Assembly (NCBI RefSeq): GCF_013393345.1
Contig: NZ_QJRF01000040.1
Coordinates: 306,131 to 370,130, forward strand
Source: Pseudomonas taiwanensis
GTDB lineage: Bacteria; Pseudomonadota; Gammaproteobacteria; Pseudomonadales; Pseudomonadaceae
Direction: 5' to 3'
Length of the DNA: 64,000 bases
In this document: piece by piece, positions 8,463 to 17,420 of the stretch
How the letters are laid out: each line of letters starts with the position of its first letter
Numbering within the stretch: the stretch's first letter is position 1
The notes under the pieces: model-generated
Database searches by the model: none
What the model was told of the DNA's origin: nothing
Seen by the model: only the letters and a program-made list of their open reading frames with translations
Position numbers and translations under genes: made by a program

Positions 8463-9353
8463 ATGAACGAGAGCATCGGTTTCATCGGCCTCGGCGCCAT
8501 GGGCCAGAGAATGGCGCGTCACCTGCTCGACCATGGCTTCGGCCTGGAACTCTGCGACAGCAACCCCCAAGCCCTCGAACCCCTGCTGCAACGCGGCGCC
8601 CGCAGTCACGCCACACCACGAGCGGTGGCCGATGCCGCGCAAATCGTGCTGGTCTGCGTGCCGACGCCGGAGATTGTCGAACAGGTCGTGCTGGGCGAGA
8701 ACGGCGTGATCCACGGCGAGAGCGTGCGCGTGCTGGCGGACCATTCCACCACCGGCCCGAGCGTCGCCCGCCGCCTAGACCAGGCACTCAACACGCGCGG
8801 CATCGCCACCCTCGACGCCCCACTGGCCGGCGGCGTGGCCGGTGCCGAAGCCGGCACCCTGTCGGTGATGGTGGGCGGCCCCGCAGAGGCCTATGCGCGC
8901 TGCCAGCCGGTGTTCGCTGCGTTCGGCCGCAAGGTGGTTCACCTCGGAGACACGCCCGGCCTCGGCCAGAGCCTCAAGCTGGTGAACAACATGATCGTCG
9001 GCGCCACTCTGGTCGCCACCAGCGAGGCGCTGCTGTTCGGCATCAAGGCCGGCCTCGAACCAGGGCTGATGCTGGACATCCTCAACGTCAGCACGGCGCG
9101 CAGCTACACCAGCGAACAGATCCTGGCCGGGACCGTACTCAAGCGCGAGTTCGACTTCGGCTTCCGCCTCGACCTGATGCGCAAGGACATCCGCCTGTTC
9201 CTGGCCGAGGCCGAAGCCAACGGAACGCCCGCACTGACCTGTGCCGTGGTCAAGCAGCTCTTCGACCAGGCCATCAACAGCGGCGAGCCGACCCGTGACA
9301 TGACCCATGTGGTGCAGGTGCTGGAAGGCTTGGCCGGGGCAAGCATCGAGTAA
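8463..9353 (+). CDS. 3-Hydroxyisobutyrate-dehydrogenase-family oxidoreductase
   Basis: A 296-residue beta-hydroxyacid dehydrogenase. The NAD(P)-binding start is IGFIGLGAMGQRMARHLL, the substrate-binding DAPLAGGVAGAEAGTLSVMVGG motif lies near residue 120, and the catalytic lysine is in the GQSLKLVNNMI segment around residue 173. The family oxidises short beta-hydroxy acids (3-hydroxyisobutyrate, tartronate semialdehyde, 6-hydroxynicotinate-type substrates). It follows the LysR gene on the same strand and is followed by a large tandem REP array, so it probably ends its transcription unit. The substrate is presumably a hydroxyacid in the local pathway, but this is inference. Confidence 0.88.
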   Translation: MNESIGFIGLGAMGQRMARHLLDHGFGLELCDSNPQALEPLLQRGARSHATPRAVADAAQIVLVCVPTPEIVEQVVLGENGVIHGESVRVLADHSTTGPSVARRLDQALNTRGIATLDAPLAGGVAGAEAGTLSVMVGGPAEAYARCQPVFAAFGRKVVHLGDTPGLGQSLKLVNNMIVGATLVATSEALLFGIKAGLEPGLMLDILNVSTARSYTSEQILAGTVLKREFDFGFRLDLMRKDIRLFLAEAEANGTPALTCAVVKQLFDQAINSGEPTRDMTHVVQVLEGLAGASIE

Positions 9354-9363
9354 CGATCAACCG

Positions 9364-9869
9364 GTAGGAGCCAGCTTGCTGGCGAAGCTCCTGAGCTGAC
9401 CTTTCGCGAGCAAGCTCGCTCCTACACAAAGCCTCGAACCATCACCGTGCATAGCGGTGCCGCAGAGGATGGATGTAGGAGCCAGCTTGCTGGCGAACCT
9501 CTTGAGCGGACCTTTCGCGAGCAAGCTCGCTCCTACACAAAGCCCCGAACCATCGCCGTGCGTAGCGGTGCCGTAGAGGATGGATGTAGGAGCCAGCTTG
9601 CTGGCGAAGCTCCTGAGCTGACCTTTCGCGAGCAAGCTCGCTCCTACACAAAGCCTCGAACCATCGCCGTGCGTAGCGGTGCCGTAGAGGATGGATGTAG
9701 GAGCCAGCTTGCTGGCGAAGCTCCTGAGCTGACCTTTCGCGAGCAAGCTCGCTCCTACACAAAGCCCCGAACCATCGCCGTGCGTAGCGGCGCCGCAGAG
9801 GATGGATGTAGGAGCCAGCTTGCTGGCGAAGCTCTTGAGCGGACCTTTCGCGAGCAAGCTCGCTCCTAC
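9364..9869. repeat. Tandem array of REP-containing 111-bp units, five copies
   Basis: Copies start at 9364, 9475, 9586, 9697 and 9808, a constant 111-bp period; the last is cut short at 9869. Each unit opens with GTAGGAGCCAGCTTGCTGGCGAA and carries the inverted partner TTCGCGAGCAAGCTCGCTCCTAC about 40 bp on, followed by a 49-bp linker. Copies differ by only a few bases. Because 111 is a multiple of three, the array keeps long frames open on both strands (9447-9881 plus, 9357-9857 minus), but these are repeat artefacts without family resemblance. The array ends one base before the CoA-transferase stop codon. Confidence 0.95.
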
Positions 9870-9870
9870 G

Positions 9871-11067
9871 CTACGCAGTGATCACCGCACCGCTTCCCAG
9901 CATCTGAGCCACTTCCAGCTCACTGAAACCCATCGCTACCAGCAGCTCGCGGGAATGCTCGCCCTTGTCTGGTGCCGGGCGGTAGGGCTGCTGCGCGGCC
10001 TCGGCGCTGTTCACCGGGAAACCGGGGACCCGCAGCGCACCGTGCCTGGGATGTTCGATGGTCGCGAGCATGCCGTTGCTGACCAGTTGCGGGTGTTCCA
10101 GCAGGTCGCTGTAGTCGGCCACCCGGGCGCAGAGGATATCCGCCTCGCGCAGGCGTTCCAGCCAGTAGGCAGTGCTGCGGGTACGGAAGATTCCATTGAG
10201 CACGTCCTGCATCTCGGCCCTATGCACCACGCGCTGCGCGGAGGTGACGAAGCGCGGGTCGCTCGCCCATTGCGGATTACCGAGTACGGCGCACAGGCGC
10301 TCCCACCGGTTGCCGTTGTACGCCGCCACCATCAGCCAGCCATCTTCCGTCTGGAACGCTTCGTTGGGTGCGGAGTATGGCGCGGCACTGCCAATGGGCG
10401 TGGGCAGCTCGCCGTCGCGCAGGTAGCTGCTGATGGACGATTGCTGCAACGCGAGTGCCGAGTTCATCAGGCTCACGTCCAGGTGGCCGCCCTGCCCGTC
10501 CCGCTGACGGGCCTGTAGTTTCGCGAGAATCGCCATGCAGGCCATGTAGCCGGTCACCACATCCACCACCGGTGCCTGCACCTTGCAGGGCGGCGCGCCG
10601 GGCGTGCCGATCAGGCTCATCAGCCCGGAGTCCGCCTGGAGGATGCCATCCACCCCGGCGCGGCCCGCGTAAGGGCCGTCCTGGCCATAGGCGGATATGG
10701 AGCAGTAGACCAGCGCCGGATTGATCGTGCGTGCCACGTCGTAGCCCAGGCCAAGCCGGGCCATCACGCCGGGGCGCATGCTTTCGATCAGCACATCTGC
10801 TTCTTCCACCAGGCGCCGGGCCACGGCCAACCCCTGCGGGTTCTTCAGGTCCAGGCAGAGTCCCTGCTTGCCCCGGTTGAAGCCGTGGTAAAGGGCGCTG
10901 GAGTCACCGACCCAGGCCGGCCCGAGGGTGCGGCCTAGATCGCCTTCCGGCGGCTCGACCTTGATCACCCGCGCGCCCATGTCGGCCAGCAGCATGGTGC
11001 AAGTGGGGCCGGCGGCGATCTGGGTGAAGTCCAGCACCGTCAGGCCCTGCAAGGCGTTACGCAGCAT
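9871..11067 (-). CDS. CaiB/BaiF family (class III) CoA-transferase
   Basis: A 398-residue protein. The start is set at the ATG at 11067, which begins MLRNALQGLTVLDFTQIAAGPT and overlaps the end of the preceding thioesterase gene by 11 bp; the longer frame to 11118 lies inside that gene. The N-terminal GPTCTMLLADMGARVIKVEPPEGD and the GVDGILQADSGL region, whose aspartate is the expected covalent CoA carrier, are typical. The family moves CoA between carboxylic acids, so this enzyme would activate the pathway acid as its CoA thioester. It is the last gene of a six-gene operon. The substrate is unknown. Confidence 0.9.
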   Translation of the reverse strand: MLRNALQGLTVLDFTQIAAGPTCTMLLADMGARVIKVEPPEGDLGRTLGPAWVGDSSALYHGFNRGKQGLCLDLKNPQGLAVARRLVEEADVLIESMRPGVMARLGLGYDVARTINPALVYCSISAYGQDGPYAGRAGVDGILQADSGLMSLIGTPGAPPCKVQAPVVDVVTGYMACMAILAKLQARQRDGQGGHLDVSLMNSALALQQSSISSYLRDGELPTPIGSAAPYSAPNEAFQTEDGWLMVAAYNGNRWERLCAVLGNPQWASDPRFVTSAQRVVHRAEMQDVLNGIFRTRSTAYWLERLREADILCARVADYSDLLEHPQLVSNGMLATIEHPRHGALRVPGFPVNSAEAAQQPYRPAPDKGEHSRELLVAMGFSELEVAQMLGSGAVITA

Positions 11068-11452
11068 GGCGGCGCTCTCCTTGCTTGAAGGTCCCCTGGC
11101 CGGTGGCCAGCAGCTCACCGTCCAGCGTTTCCAATGACGCCTCGGCGAAGTAGAGACTACGGCCGCTGCGATTGACCTTGCCCCGAGCGATGACGGTGCC
11201 AGAGCGTGCCGCCTTCAGGTAGGCGATATTCAGCATCACCGTCACGCCGTGAACTTCTTCCTCCTCCACGGACGCGTGCAGCCCGGCGTAGCCGCAGGCA
11301 GCATCCAGCAGCGTCGCGACCAAGCCGCCGTGCAGCATCCCCTGCCGGTTCAGATGACGCGTCTCGATAGGCATGCGGAACTCCGCGGCGCCGGGGGCCC
11401 AATGGACCAGTTCGACGCCAAGGCTCTGCAGGAATGGATTGCGCAATTGCAT
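11057..11452 (-). CDS. PaaI-like hotdog-fold thioesterase
   Basis: A 131-residue single hotdog domain. It contains the HLNRQGMLHGGLVATLLDAACGYAG helix region seen in PaaI/YbgC-like acyl-CoA thioesterases. The family hydrolyses acyl- or aryl-CoA, usually to rescue CoA from stalled intermediates. It lies inside the CoA operon, 18 bp after the enoyl-CoA hydratase and overlapping the CoA-transferase start, so a housekeeping role in the same pathway is likely. Confidence 0.85.
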   Translation of the reverse strand: MQLRNPFLQSLGVELVHWAPGAAEFRMPIETRHLNRQGMLHGGLVATLLDAACGYAGLHASVEEEEVHGVTVMLNIAYLKAARSGTVIARGKVNRSGRSLYFAEASLETLDGELLATGQGTFKQGERRHAA

Positions 11453-11470
11453 GGTGATCCTCCCCGGCGC

Positions 11471-12277
11471 CTAGCGCCCCTTGTACTGCGGCGGACGCTT
11501 CTCGGCGAAGGCCGCGCGGCCTTCCAGGCGGTCTTCGGTGTCGCGCAGAACGCCCCAGTAAAGTTCAGTCAGGCGCTGGGCGTCGGCATCGGACAAGTGC
11601 GCCGTCTGCCGCGCCAGCGATTGCAGGGCCTGGATCGCCAGCGGCGCCGCCACGGCAATCCGCTCACCCAGCTCCAGGGCGCGCTGCAGCAGAGCGTCAG
11701 GTGTTTGCACCAGTTCCGAGACCAGCCCGATGCCAAGTGCCCTGGTCGCATCAATGCGCTGGCCGGTCAGGGCCATCTGCATCGCATGGGCCTGGGGAAC
11801 CGCCTTGAGCAGGCGATGCAGGCCGGACACTGCCGGTATGGAGCCCACCACGGCTTCCGGCAGGCCGAAGCTGGCGTTGCTGGAGGCGATGCGCAGGTCG
11901 CATTGCAGCGCCAGCTCCAGGCCTCCGCCGAGGCAATGCCCGTTGATGGCGGCGATCAGCGGCTTGCGCAAGTCGAGGTCGGAAAGGTCCATCAGGCGGA
12001 CGTACAGCCCGTCGTCGGCCGCCAGTTCCTTGTCGAGGAACAGCGCCTCTGCGTAGGACGCGTGGGAGGCGCGGGTGCTCTTCAGATCGGCACCGACGCA
12101 AAAGGCACGATCCCCCCCGCCGGTGATGATCGCCGCGCAGATATCACGGTTGTCCCGGACCTCCACCAGGTGCCCACGAAGGGCACGCAGGGAGTCGATG
12201 TCCAGCGCGTTGAGGGACTCCGGGCGATCGAGGCGGATGACCGCGATCGCCCCCTGGGTTTCCATGTGTACAGGCAT
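11471..12277 (-). CDS. Enoyl-CoA hydratase/isomerase family protein
   Basis: A 268-residue crotonase-fold protein. The ATG at 12277 was chosen because it has an excellent GAGGAGG site and begins MPVHMETQGAIAVIRLDRPESLNALD; the longer frame to 12451 overlaps the SDR gene and has no family resemblance. The oxyanion-hole segments GGGDRAFCVGADLKS and INGHCLGGGLELALQCDLRIAS are present, and the second-glutamate region FGLPEAVVGSIP is partly conserved. It would hydrate or isomerise an enoyl-CoA intermediate in a beta-oxidation-like sequence with the SDR and thiolase next to it. Confidence 0.9.
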   Translation of the reverse strand: MPVHMETQGAIAVIRLDRPESLNALDIDSLRALRGHLVEVRDNRDICAAIITGGGDRAFCVGADLKSTRASHASYAEALFLDKELAADDGLYVRLMDLSDLDLRKPLIAAINGHCLGGGLELALQCDLRIASSNASFGLPEAVVGSIPAVSGLHRLLKAVPQAHAMQMALTGQRIDATRALGIGLVSELVQTPDALLQRALELGERIAVAAPLAIQALQSLARQTAHLSDADAQRLTELYWGVLRDTEDRLEGRAAFAEKRPPQYKGR

Positions 12278-12287
12278 GATGACCTCC

Positions 12288-13052
12288 TCAGACGCTGGCC
12301 GACGACAGGCTGCGCCCACCGCAGACGTAGAGTGTCTGGCCGGTGACGTAGGAACTGGCCGGGTCAAGGAAGAACTCCACCGCGTTGGCGATGTCGTCCG
12401 GCGAGCCGATCCGCTTGACCGGCACAGTGTCCTTAAGGCGTGCCTGCACATCCGGTTCGAAGGCCTGGAACAGCGGCGTATCGACGATGCCGGGCGCGAT
12501 GGTGTTGACGGTGATGCCCTTGGCCGCGAACTCGATGGCCAGGCTGCGAGTCAGGCTCACCACACCGCCCTTGGCGGCGGAGTAGTTGGCCTGGCCGAAA
12601 CCGCCCAACCAGGCGCGCGAGGACAGGTTGACGATGCGTCCAAAACCCGCATCCAGCATCAACGGCAGGGCCGCCTTGCAGCAGAGGAACTGCGCGCGCA
12701 GGTTGGTATCCACCACCAGGTCCCAGTCGTCTTCGGTCATCTTCAGGAAGCGCTTGTCCCGCACCACGCCGGCGTTGTTCACGAGGAAGTCCAGGCGTCC
12801 GGATATTTCCCGCATCTTCGCGAAGGCACCCTCGACGTCGGCCCCCTGGGTGAGGTCCAGGGCGATGCCGTGGGCGTCGTACCCCTCCTCCTGCAGCCGC
12901 TGAACGGCGTCCAGCAGGGCCGCTGCATCGCGATCCAGCAGGTAGACCGTGACGCCCTGTAGCGCCAGGCGAGTGGTGATGCCCAGGCCAATGCCACGGG
13001 CGGCGCCAGTCACGGCCGCCACCTGGCCTTCATGGAAACGTTGTGCAGTCAT
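12288..13052 (-). CDS. SDR-family dehydrogenase (3-hydroxyacyl-CoA type candidate)
   Basis: A 254-residue classical short-chain dehydrogenase. The start at 13052 (MTAQRFHEGQVAAVTGAARGIGLG) lies 2 bp from the thiolase stop; the longer frame is inside that gene. The cofactor motif TGAARGIG, the NNAGV motif and the catalytic YSAAK are all present. Between a thiolase and an enoyl-CoA hydratase, the natural role is oxidation of the beta-hydroxyacyl-CoA to the beta-ketoacyl-CoA, as in FabG-like members of catabolic operons. That assignment is from context. Confidence 0.9.
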   Translation of the reverse strand: MTAQRFHEGQVAAVTGAARGIGLGITTRLALQGVTVYLLDRDAAALLDAVQRLQEEGYDAHGIALDLTQGADVEGAFAKMREISGRLDFLVNNAGVVRDKRFLKMTEDDWDLVVDTNLRAQFLCCKAALPLMLDAGFGRIVNLSSRAWLGGFGQANYSAAKGGVVSLTRSLAIEFAAKGITVNTIAPGIVDTPLFQAFEPDVQARLKDTVPVKRIGSPDDIANAVEFFLDPASSYVTGQTLYVCGGRSLSSASV

Positions 13053-13053
13053 T

Positions 13054-14199
13054 TCACACCCCCAGCACATGAACGGACGACGCGGCGTGGTCCACGCCGG
13101 CAATGCCACCACCGGTGCACTGGGCAACGCCGATGCGCGGGTTGTCGGCCTGACGGCCCGTGGCGCGGCCCTGCAATTGCCACATCAGCTCGACCATCTG
13201 CGCCACGCCGGTGGCACCCAGCGGATGCCCCTTGGCGAGCAAGCCGCCGCTGGGGTTCACCGGCACTCGCCCGCCGAGTGCGGTGGCTCCCGAATGCAAC
13301 AACGCGACCGCTTCACCGTGAGGTGCGAGACCCAGGGCTTCGTAGTAGAGAAGTTCGGCAATGGTGAAGGCGTCGTGCAGCTCCACCACGCCCACGTCAC
13401 GCGGATCGACGCCGGCCTGCTCGTAGGCCAGCCGCGCAGCGCGGGCGGTGATCTCCGCATCGAGGATGTCGTCACGGGCGCCTTCGCGCAGGCCGGACAC
13501 GACGATGGAACCGAGCACGCGCACGTCCCGGGCGTGGGGGCCGGGCCTGTTGCCGAGCACCAGCGCAGCGGCGCCATCGACCTGGGACGGGCAGCACTGC
13601 AGCAGGGTCAGCGGGTCGGCGATCATGCGCGAACCCAGCACCTCTTCCAGGGTCACTTCGCTGCGCTGCTGGGCGTATTCGTTGAGGGAGCCGTGATGGC
13701 GGTTCTTCACCGCCACGCGGGCGAGGTCGGCCGGGTTTGCGCCGCGCTCGTGGATGAAGCGCGTGGCGCGCATGGCGTAGACCGCCGGCAGCACCATGCC
13801 GGCCTTGGCAAAGAGGTCGGTCTTCTCGTCGTTGCGCTGCAGCGGGATGGTGCCACCGCCCAACTGGGTCAGCTGTTCGATGCCAAATACCAGCACGCGC
13901 TCGTACTGCCCGGCCAGAATCGCATGGCGCGCCAGGTGCACCGCGGTGGCGCCGCTGGCGCAGGCGTTCTCGACGTTGTAGACGGGGATGCCGTCCAGGC
14001 CCAGGTCCCGCAGGATCACCTGGCCGAGGATCATGCCGCCGAGCACATTGGCACAGTAGATCGCCTGGATCTCCTTCAGCGCGAGTCCCGAATCAGCTAC
14101 GGCAGCGAGTATCGCCTGCTGCGCCAGTTCCGGCGCCATCACACCCTGGTGACGGCCGAAGCGGGTCATGGCTCCGCCCATTACATGCATCTGGTTCAT
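13054..14199 (-). CDS. Thiolase, SCP2/lipid-transfer-like
   Basis: A 381-residue thiolase-fold enzyme. The nucleophile is Cys80 in VENACASG, the histidine is in LLAKGHPLGATG, and the C-terminal CTGGG motif is present. The sequence belongs to the branch that pairs with DUF35 proteins, and the next gene upstream is a DUF35 protein overlapping it by four bases (ATGA). In such pairs the thiolase-like subunit performs thiolysis or, in steroid side-chain degradation, a retro-aldol cleavage. Here the retained Cys, His and second Cys favour true beta-ketothiolase chemistry. The substrate is unknown. Confidence 0.9.
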   Translation of the reverse strand: MNQMHVMGGAMTRFGRHQGVMAPELAQQAILAAVADSGLALKEIQAIYCANVLGGMILGQVILRDLGLDGIPVYNVENACASGATAVHLARHAILAGQYERVLVFGIEQLTQLGGGTIPLQRNDEKTDLFAKAGMVLPAVYAMRATRFIHERGANPADLARVAVKNRHHGSLNEYAQQRSEVTLEEVLGSRMIADPLTLLQCCPSQVDGAAALVLGNRPGPHARDVRVLGSIVVSGLREGARDDILDAEITARAARLAYEQAGVDPRDVGVVELHDAFTIAELLYYEALGLAPHGEAVALLHSGATALGGRVPVNPSGGLLAKGHPLGATGVAQMVELMWQLQGRATGRQADNPRIGVAQCTGGGIAGVDHAASSVHVLGV

Positions 14200-14552
14200 G
14201 GGCGGGTCTCCACGGATTCGAACTGATAGCCATAGGTCTGATTGGGCACCACGCGGTAGCTGGCGCCGATCACCGGACGCTCGCTGCCATTGATGCGGCC
14301 GAACAGTCGAACCGGACCTTCGAGGTCCAGGTAGCCCAGGGCGAAGGGCACCAGGCCGCTCTTGGGGGCCGGATGGATGATGGTGAAGCTGTACAGCTCA
14401 CCCTCGCCGGCCAGCGTCTCGGTGCGGTACTGGTCGGCCAGCGGCGAATGCGCGGGCAGCGCCGGGAAAACCAGTTCGCCCGTGGCAATGTGGCGGGAGC
14501 CAAGCAGGCGCGAGGGGCTGGCGTCTCCCCATAGGGATGGCAGTGGGTTCAT
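14196..14552 (-). CDS. DUF35/OB-fold protein without zinc-ribbon cysteines
   Basis: A 118-residue protein of the DUF35 (OB-fold, usually with a rubredoxin-like zinc ribbon) family. The recognisable part is the C-terminal OB-fold, GELYSFTIIHPAP...VPFALGYLDLEGPVRLFGRI. The N-terminal part, where the family has two CxxC pairs, contains no cysteine at all; the region GSRHIATGELVFPALP takes its place. It is the first gene of the operon, translationally coupled to the thiolase. It probably forms the partner subunit of the thiolase, shaping the CoA-binding site. Loss of zinc ligands is also known in some other family members. Confidence 0.8.
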   Translation of the reverse strand: MNPLPSLWGDASPSRLLGSRHIATGELVFPALPAHSPLADQYRTETLAGEGELYSFTIIHPAPKSGLVPFALGYLDLEGPVRLFGRINGSERPVIGASYRVVPNQTYGYQFESVETRP

Positions 14553-14625
14553 GTCGACCTCCTGTTGTTTTCAGCCGCGTGAACGGCTCTGGACTGAGGC
14601 TATGGTCGACATCGGGTGGGAGCCC

Positions 14626-14669
14626 GACAAACGATATAAAGACCGCGGCTGGTTGAGTTTTTTGCAAGC
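14626..14669. promoter_or_regulatory. 44-bp shared regulatory element, copy C
   Basis: GACAAACGAT at 14626-14635 is identical to the left block of copy B, and TTGAGTTTTTTGCAAGC lies at 14653-14669, exactly 27 bp further on as in the other copies. It sits 74 bp upstream of the first gene (DUF35) of the minus-strand CoA operon, the right place for activation by LysR. Confidence 0.65.
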
Positions 14670-14740
14670 GTAAGCCGTGCTGCGCCCCGCCGGGAAAGCA
14701 CGCACCAGCAGTAGCAGGGGAGGTTCGGAAATGCACAAGC

Positions 14741-14767
14741 AGCCCCTCTCCGCGCTGGGAGAGGGGC
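14741..14767 (-). terminator. Candidate terminator hairpin after the molybdenum hydroxylase genes
   Basis: AGCCCCTCTCC and GGGAGAGGGGCT form an 11-bp stem 15 bp beyond the stop of the large subunit. There is no clear T-run on the minus strand, so it may act as a transcript-end stabiliser. Confidence 0.5.
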
Positions 14768-14781
14768 TGATGAAGGGCTCG

Positions 14782-16941
14782 TCAGGCTTGCTTGAGCTGC
14801 GCTGGATCGATGGGCAGACTGCGCAGGCGCTTGCCGGTGGCGGCGAAGATGGCATTGACCACCGCCGGGGCGATCACCACGGTGGACACCTCGCCCAGGC
14901 CGCCCGGCGATTCGCCGCTGTTGATGATGTGGGTCTCGATGGGCGGCACCTCGTTGAGGCGCAGCAGGCGGTAGCTGTCGAAGTTGGCCTGCTCTACGCG
15001 TCCATCCTTGAACGTGATGTTGCCGAACAACACCGCCGTCAGCCCGAAGATCGTGCCGCCCTGCATCTGCGCGACCACTGTGTCCGGGTTGATGGGAATG
15101 CCGCAATCCACCACGCAGATGACCTTGTTCACTTTCACCATGCCGCCGGCATCCACGCTCACTTCCGCGACCTGCGCGGCATAGGTGCCGAAGCAGTAGG
15201 TCAGCGCGACACCACGGCCCTGGCCGGCCGGTAGCGGTGTATCCCAGGCGGATTTCTCCCGCAGGGTTTCCAGCACCTTCACGGCACGTGGGTGTTTCTC
15301 CAGCAACGGGTAGCGGTAGGTGAAGGGATCGACCTTGTTCATGACGGCCAGTTCGTCGAGGAAGCCTTCCACCATGAAGCCGTTCTGGGTGTGGCCCACG
15401 CCGCGCCAGAACGCCGGGGTAATGCCCTTGGGCGGTTCGTGGCGCACGTAGTGCACGGCGAGATTGGGAAAACCGTAAGGTCCGCAGGCATCGCGCACAG
15501 CGTCGCCGTCGACCCCGTTCTTGAATCGGTCCGGCGCCCAGCGCGCGATGATGGACCCGCCGGTGACCTTGTGGGTCCAGGCAATGGGCCTGCCCTGCTC
15601 GTCCAGGCCGGCAGCCAGGTGGTTGTAATGAAATGGGCGAAGCGAGCTGTGGCGGGTGTCTTCCTCACGGGAGTAGATGACCTTCACCGGGTAATCCACC
15701 TGCTTGGCGACTTCCACGGCATGCCCAACGAAGTCTGTTTCCAGCCGACGCCCGAAACCGCCGCCCAGCAGCTGGTTGTGCACGACCACCTTGTCTTCGG
15801 GCAGGCCGGTGAGCTGGGCAGCGAGCGCCTTGGCCCGCGCCGGCACCTGGATGCCGACCCAGAGGTCGCAGCCGTCCTTGCGCACATGGGCGGTGCAGTT
15901 GACCGGTTCCATACAGGCATGGGCGAGGAACGGCACCTGGTAAACCACCTCGACCTTCTTCGCCGCCTTGGCCATGGCGGCCGGCACGTCCCCTTCGACG
16001 CGCGCCTGGACACCTTCCGCCTTGGACGCTTCGGCGATGTTCTCCAGCAGAGTGGCACTGGAGACCTTGCCGTTGTCGCCCTCGTTCCACTTGATCGAGA
16101 GCGCCGCCAGGCCCTTGCGTGCCGCCCCCATGTGGTCGGCGATCACCGCCACCGCATCCTGGGTACGCACGACCTTGTGCACGCCCTTGACCGCTAGGGC
16201 CGGGGCGTCGTCCACCTCGGCCAGGGTGCCGCCGATGATCGGGCAGATGGTGATCGCGGCAACCTTCATCCCCTCGGGACGGGCATCGATGCCGAACATC
16301 GCCTTGCCCGTGACCTTGGCGGGACCGTCAGTGCGCTTGGCCGGCGTGCCGATCAATTTGAACTGGGCCGGGTCCTTGAGTGGCACCTCAGCCGGAACCG
16401 GCAACTGCGCGGCGACATCCACCAGTTCGCCGTAACCGAGCTTGCGACCGCTTTCGGCATGCACGACAGCACCGTTCTCGGCCTTGCAGCTTTCCACCGG
16501 CACCGACCATTGCTGCGCCGCGGCCGTCACCAGCAGCGTACGCGCGGTGGCACCGGCCTGGCGCAGGGGCGTCCAGTTGGCCGGTACCGAGGTGGAGCCG
16601 CCGGTGACCTGGAAGCCCAGCATGGGATTGGCGTAGCGCTTGTCGTCGGCCGGGGCATGTTCGATCACCACCTGTTCGAGCGGCACCTCCAGCTCCTCGG
16701 CGATCAGCGCCGGCATCGAGGTATAGGTGCCCTGCCCCATTTCTACCGGCTGGATGATGAAGGTCACCTTGCCGCTGCGGTCGATGCGGATGTAGGCATT
16801 GGGACTGAAGTCGCCTTCGGCGGCCCCGGCAGCGCCCATCAAACCCGGCAAGGTGAAGCTGATCAGCAGGCCGCCGCCTGCGGCAGCGCTGGCCTTGAGA
16901 AAGCCCCGGCGGCTGAGGCCAGGCAGGAAGAGGTCGTTCAT
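14782..16941 (-). CDS. Molybdopterin-binding aldehyde/isoquinoline oxidoreductase large subunit (IorB-like)
   Basis: A 719-residue xanthine-dehydrogenase-family subunit. The N-terminus carries a twin-arginine signal, [17 protein letters not shown], at residues 10-26, so the complex is expected in the periplasm. Two molybdopterin domains follow, with the [21 protein letters not shown] segment around the cofactor and a C-terminal [19 protein letters not shown] segment with the conserved glutamate of the active site. The length matches isoquinoline 1-oxidoreductase beta-type subunits, which take electrons to cytochromes and not to NAD. It overlaps the 2Fe-2S subunit gene by four bases. The likely role is oxidation of an aldehyde or N-heterocycle; the substrate is unknown. 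Confidence 0.9.
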   Translation of the reverse strand: MNDLFLPGLSRRGFLKASAAAGGGLLISFTLPGLMGAAGAAEGDFSPNAYIRIDRSGKVTFIIQPVEMGQGTYTSMPALIAEELEVPLEQVVIEHAPADDKRYANPMLGFQVTGGSTSVPANWTPLRQAGATARTLLVTAAAQQWSVPVESCKAENGAVVHAESGRKLGYGELVDVAAQLPVPAEVPLKDPAQFKLIGTPAKRTDGPAKVTGKAMFGIDARPEGMKVAAITICPIIGGTLAEVDDAPALAVKGVHKVVRTQDAVAVIADHMGAARKGLAALSIKWNEGDNGKVSSATLLENIAEASKAEGVQARVEGDVPAAMAKAAKKVEVVYQVPFLAHACMEPVNCTAHVRKDGCDLWVGIQVPARAKALAAQLTGLPEDKVVVHNQLLGGGFGRRLETDFVGHAVEVAKQVDYPVKVIYSREEDTRHSSLRPFHYNHLAAGLDEQGRPIAWTHKVTGGSIIARWAPDRFKNGVDGDAVRDACGPYGFPNLAVHYVRHEPPKGITPAFWRGVGHTQNGFMVEGFLDELAVMNKVDPFTYRYPLLEKHPRAVKVLETLREKSAWDTPLPAGQGRGVALTYCFGTYAAQVAEVSVDAGGMVKVNKVICVVDCGIPINPDTVVAQMQGGTIFGLTAVLFGNITFKDGRVEQANFDSYRLLRLNEVPPIETHIINSGESPGGLGEVSTVVIAPAVVNAIFAATGKRLRSLPIDPAQLKQA

Positions 16942-17420
16942 GCTGCGTCCTCCCCTTTGGCAGGTTGTGCCTGGGCGGCAACCTTGATGGCTTCGCGGAT
17001 ACGCAGATAGGTGCCGCAGCGGCAGATGTTCCCGGACATCGCGCCATCAATCTCCACATCACCGGGGTTGGAATTGGTCGCCAGCAGCGCCGTGGCCGAC
17101 ATGATCTGTCCCGACTGGCAGTAGCCGCACTGGACCACTTCCTTCGCCAGCCAGGCCTCCTGCACGCGCTTGCCGACATCGGTTGCGCCGACGCCTTCGA
17201 TGGTGGTGATCTCCGCACCGACCATGCTGCTGACCGGCATCACGCAGGAGCGTACCGCCGCACCGTTCATGTGCACGGTGCAGGCTCCGCACAGGGCCAT
17301 GCCGCAGCCGAACTTGGTACCGGTCATGCCCAGCACGTCACGCAGCACCCAGAGCAGCGGCGTGTCGGGGTCGACATCGACACTGTGCTCAGTGCCATTG
17401 ATCTTCAGGGTGAGGGCCAT
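16938..17420 (-). CDS. (2Fe-2S)-binding subunit of molybdenum hydroxylase (IorA-like)
   Basis: A 160-residue protein with both expected iron-sulfur sites. The plant-type cluster uses Cys39, Cys44, Cys47 and Cys59; the second cluster uses Cys98, Cys101, Cys133 and Cys135 in CGYCQSG and GNICRCG. It shuttles electrons from the molybdenum centre. It lacks its own export signal and would travel through Tat with the large subunit, as known for the family. It is the first gene of the pair. No separate cytochrome subunit gene is present here. Confidence 0.92.
   Translation of the reverse strand: MALTLKINGTEHSVDVDPDTPLLWVLRDVLGMTGTKFGCGMALCGACTVHMNGAAVRSCVMPVSSMVGAEITTIEGVGATDVGKRVQEAWLAKEVVQCGYCQSGQIMSATALLATNSNPGDVEIDGAMSGNICRCGTYLRIREAIKVAAQAQPAKGEDAA

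Noticed and set aside
9364..9869. Possible CRISPR array
   Set aside because: The entire unit, including the spacer region, is repeated; there is no unique spacer, and the repeat is a known REP-type palindrome. No cas gene is present.
9357..9881. Long frames on both strands through the tandem repeat
   Set aside because: A 111-bp period is a multiple of three and keeps frames open; the encoded peptides are repeats of REP sequence with no start site or family.
12278..12451. N-terminal extension of the enoyl-CoA hydratase frame
   Set aside because: The extension overlaps the SDR gene out of frame and is arginine- and serine-rich; a strong GAGGAGG site marks the start at 12277.
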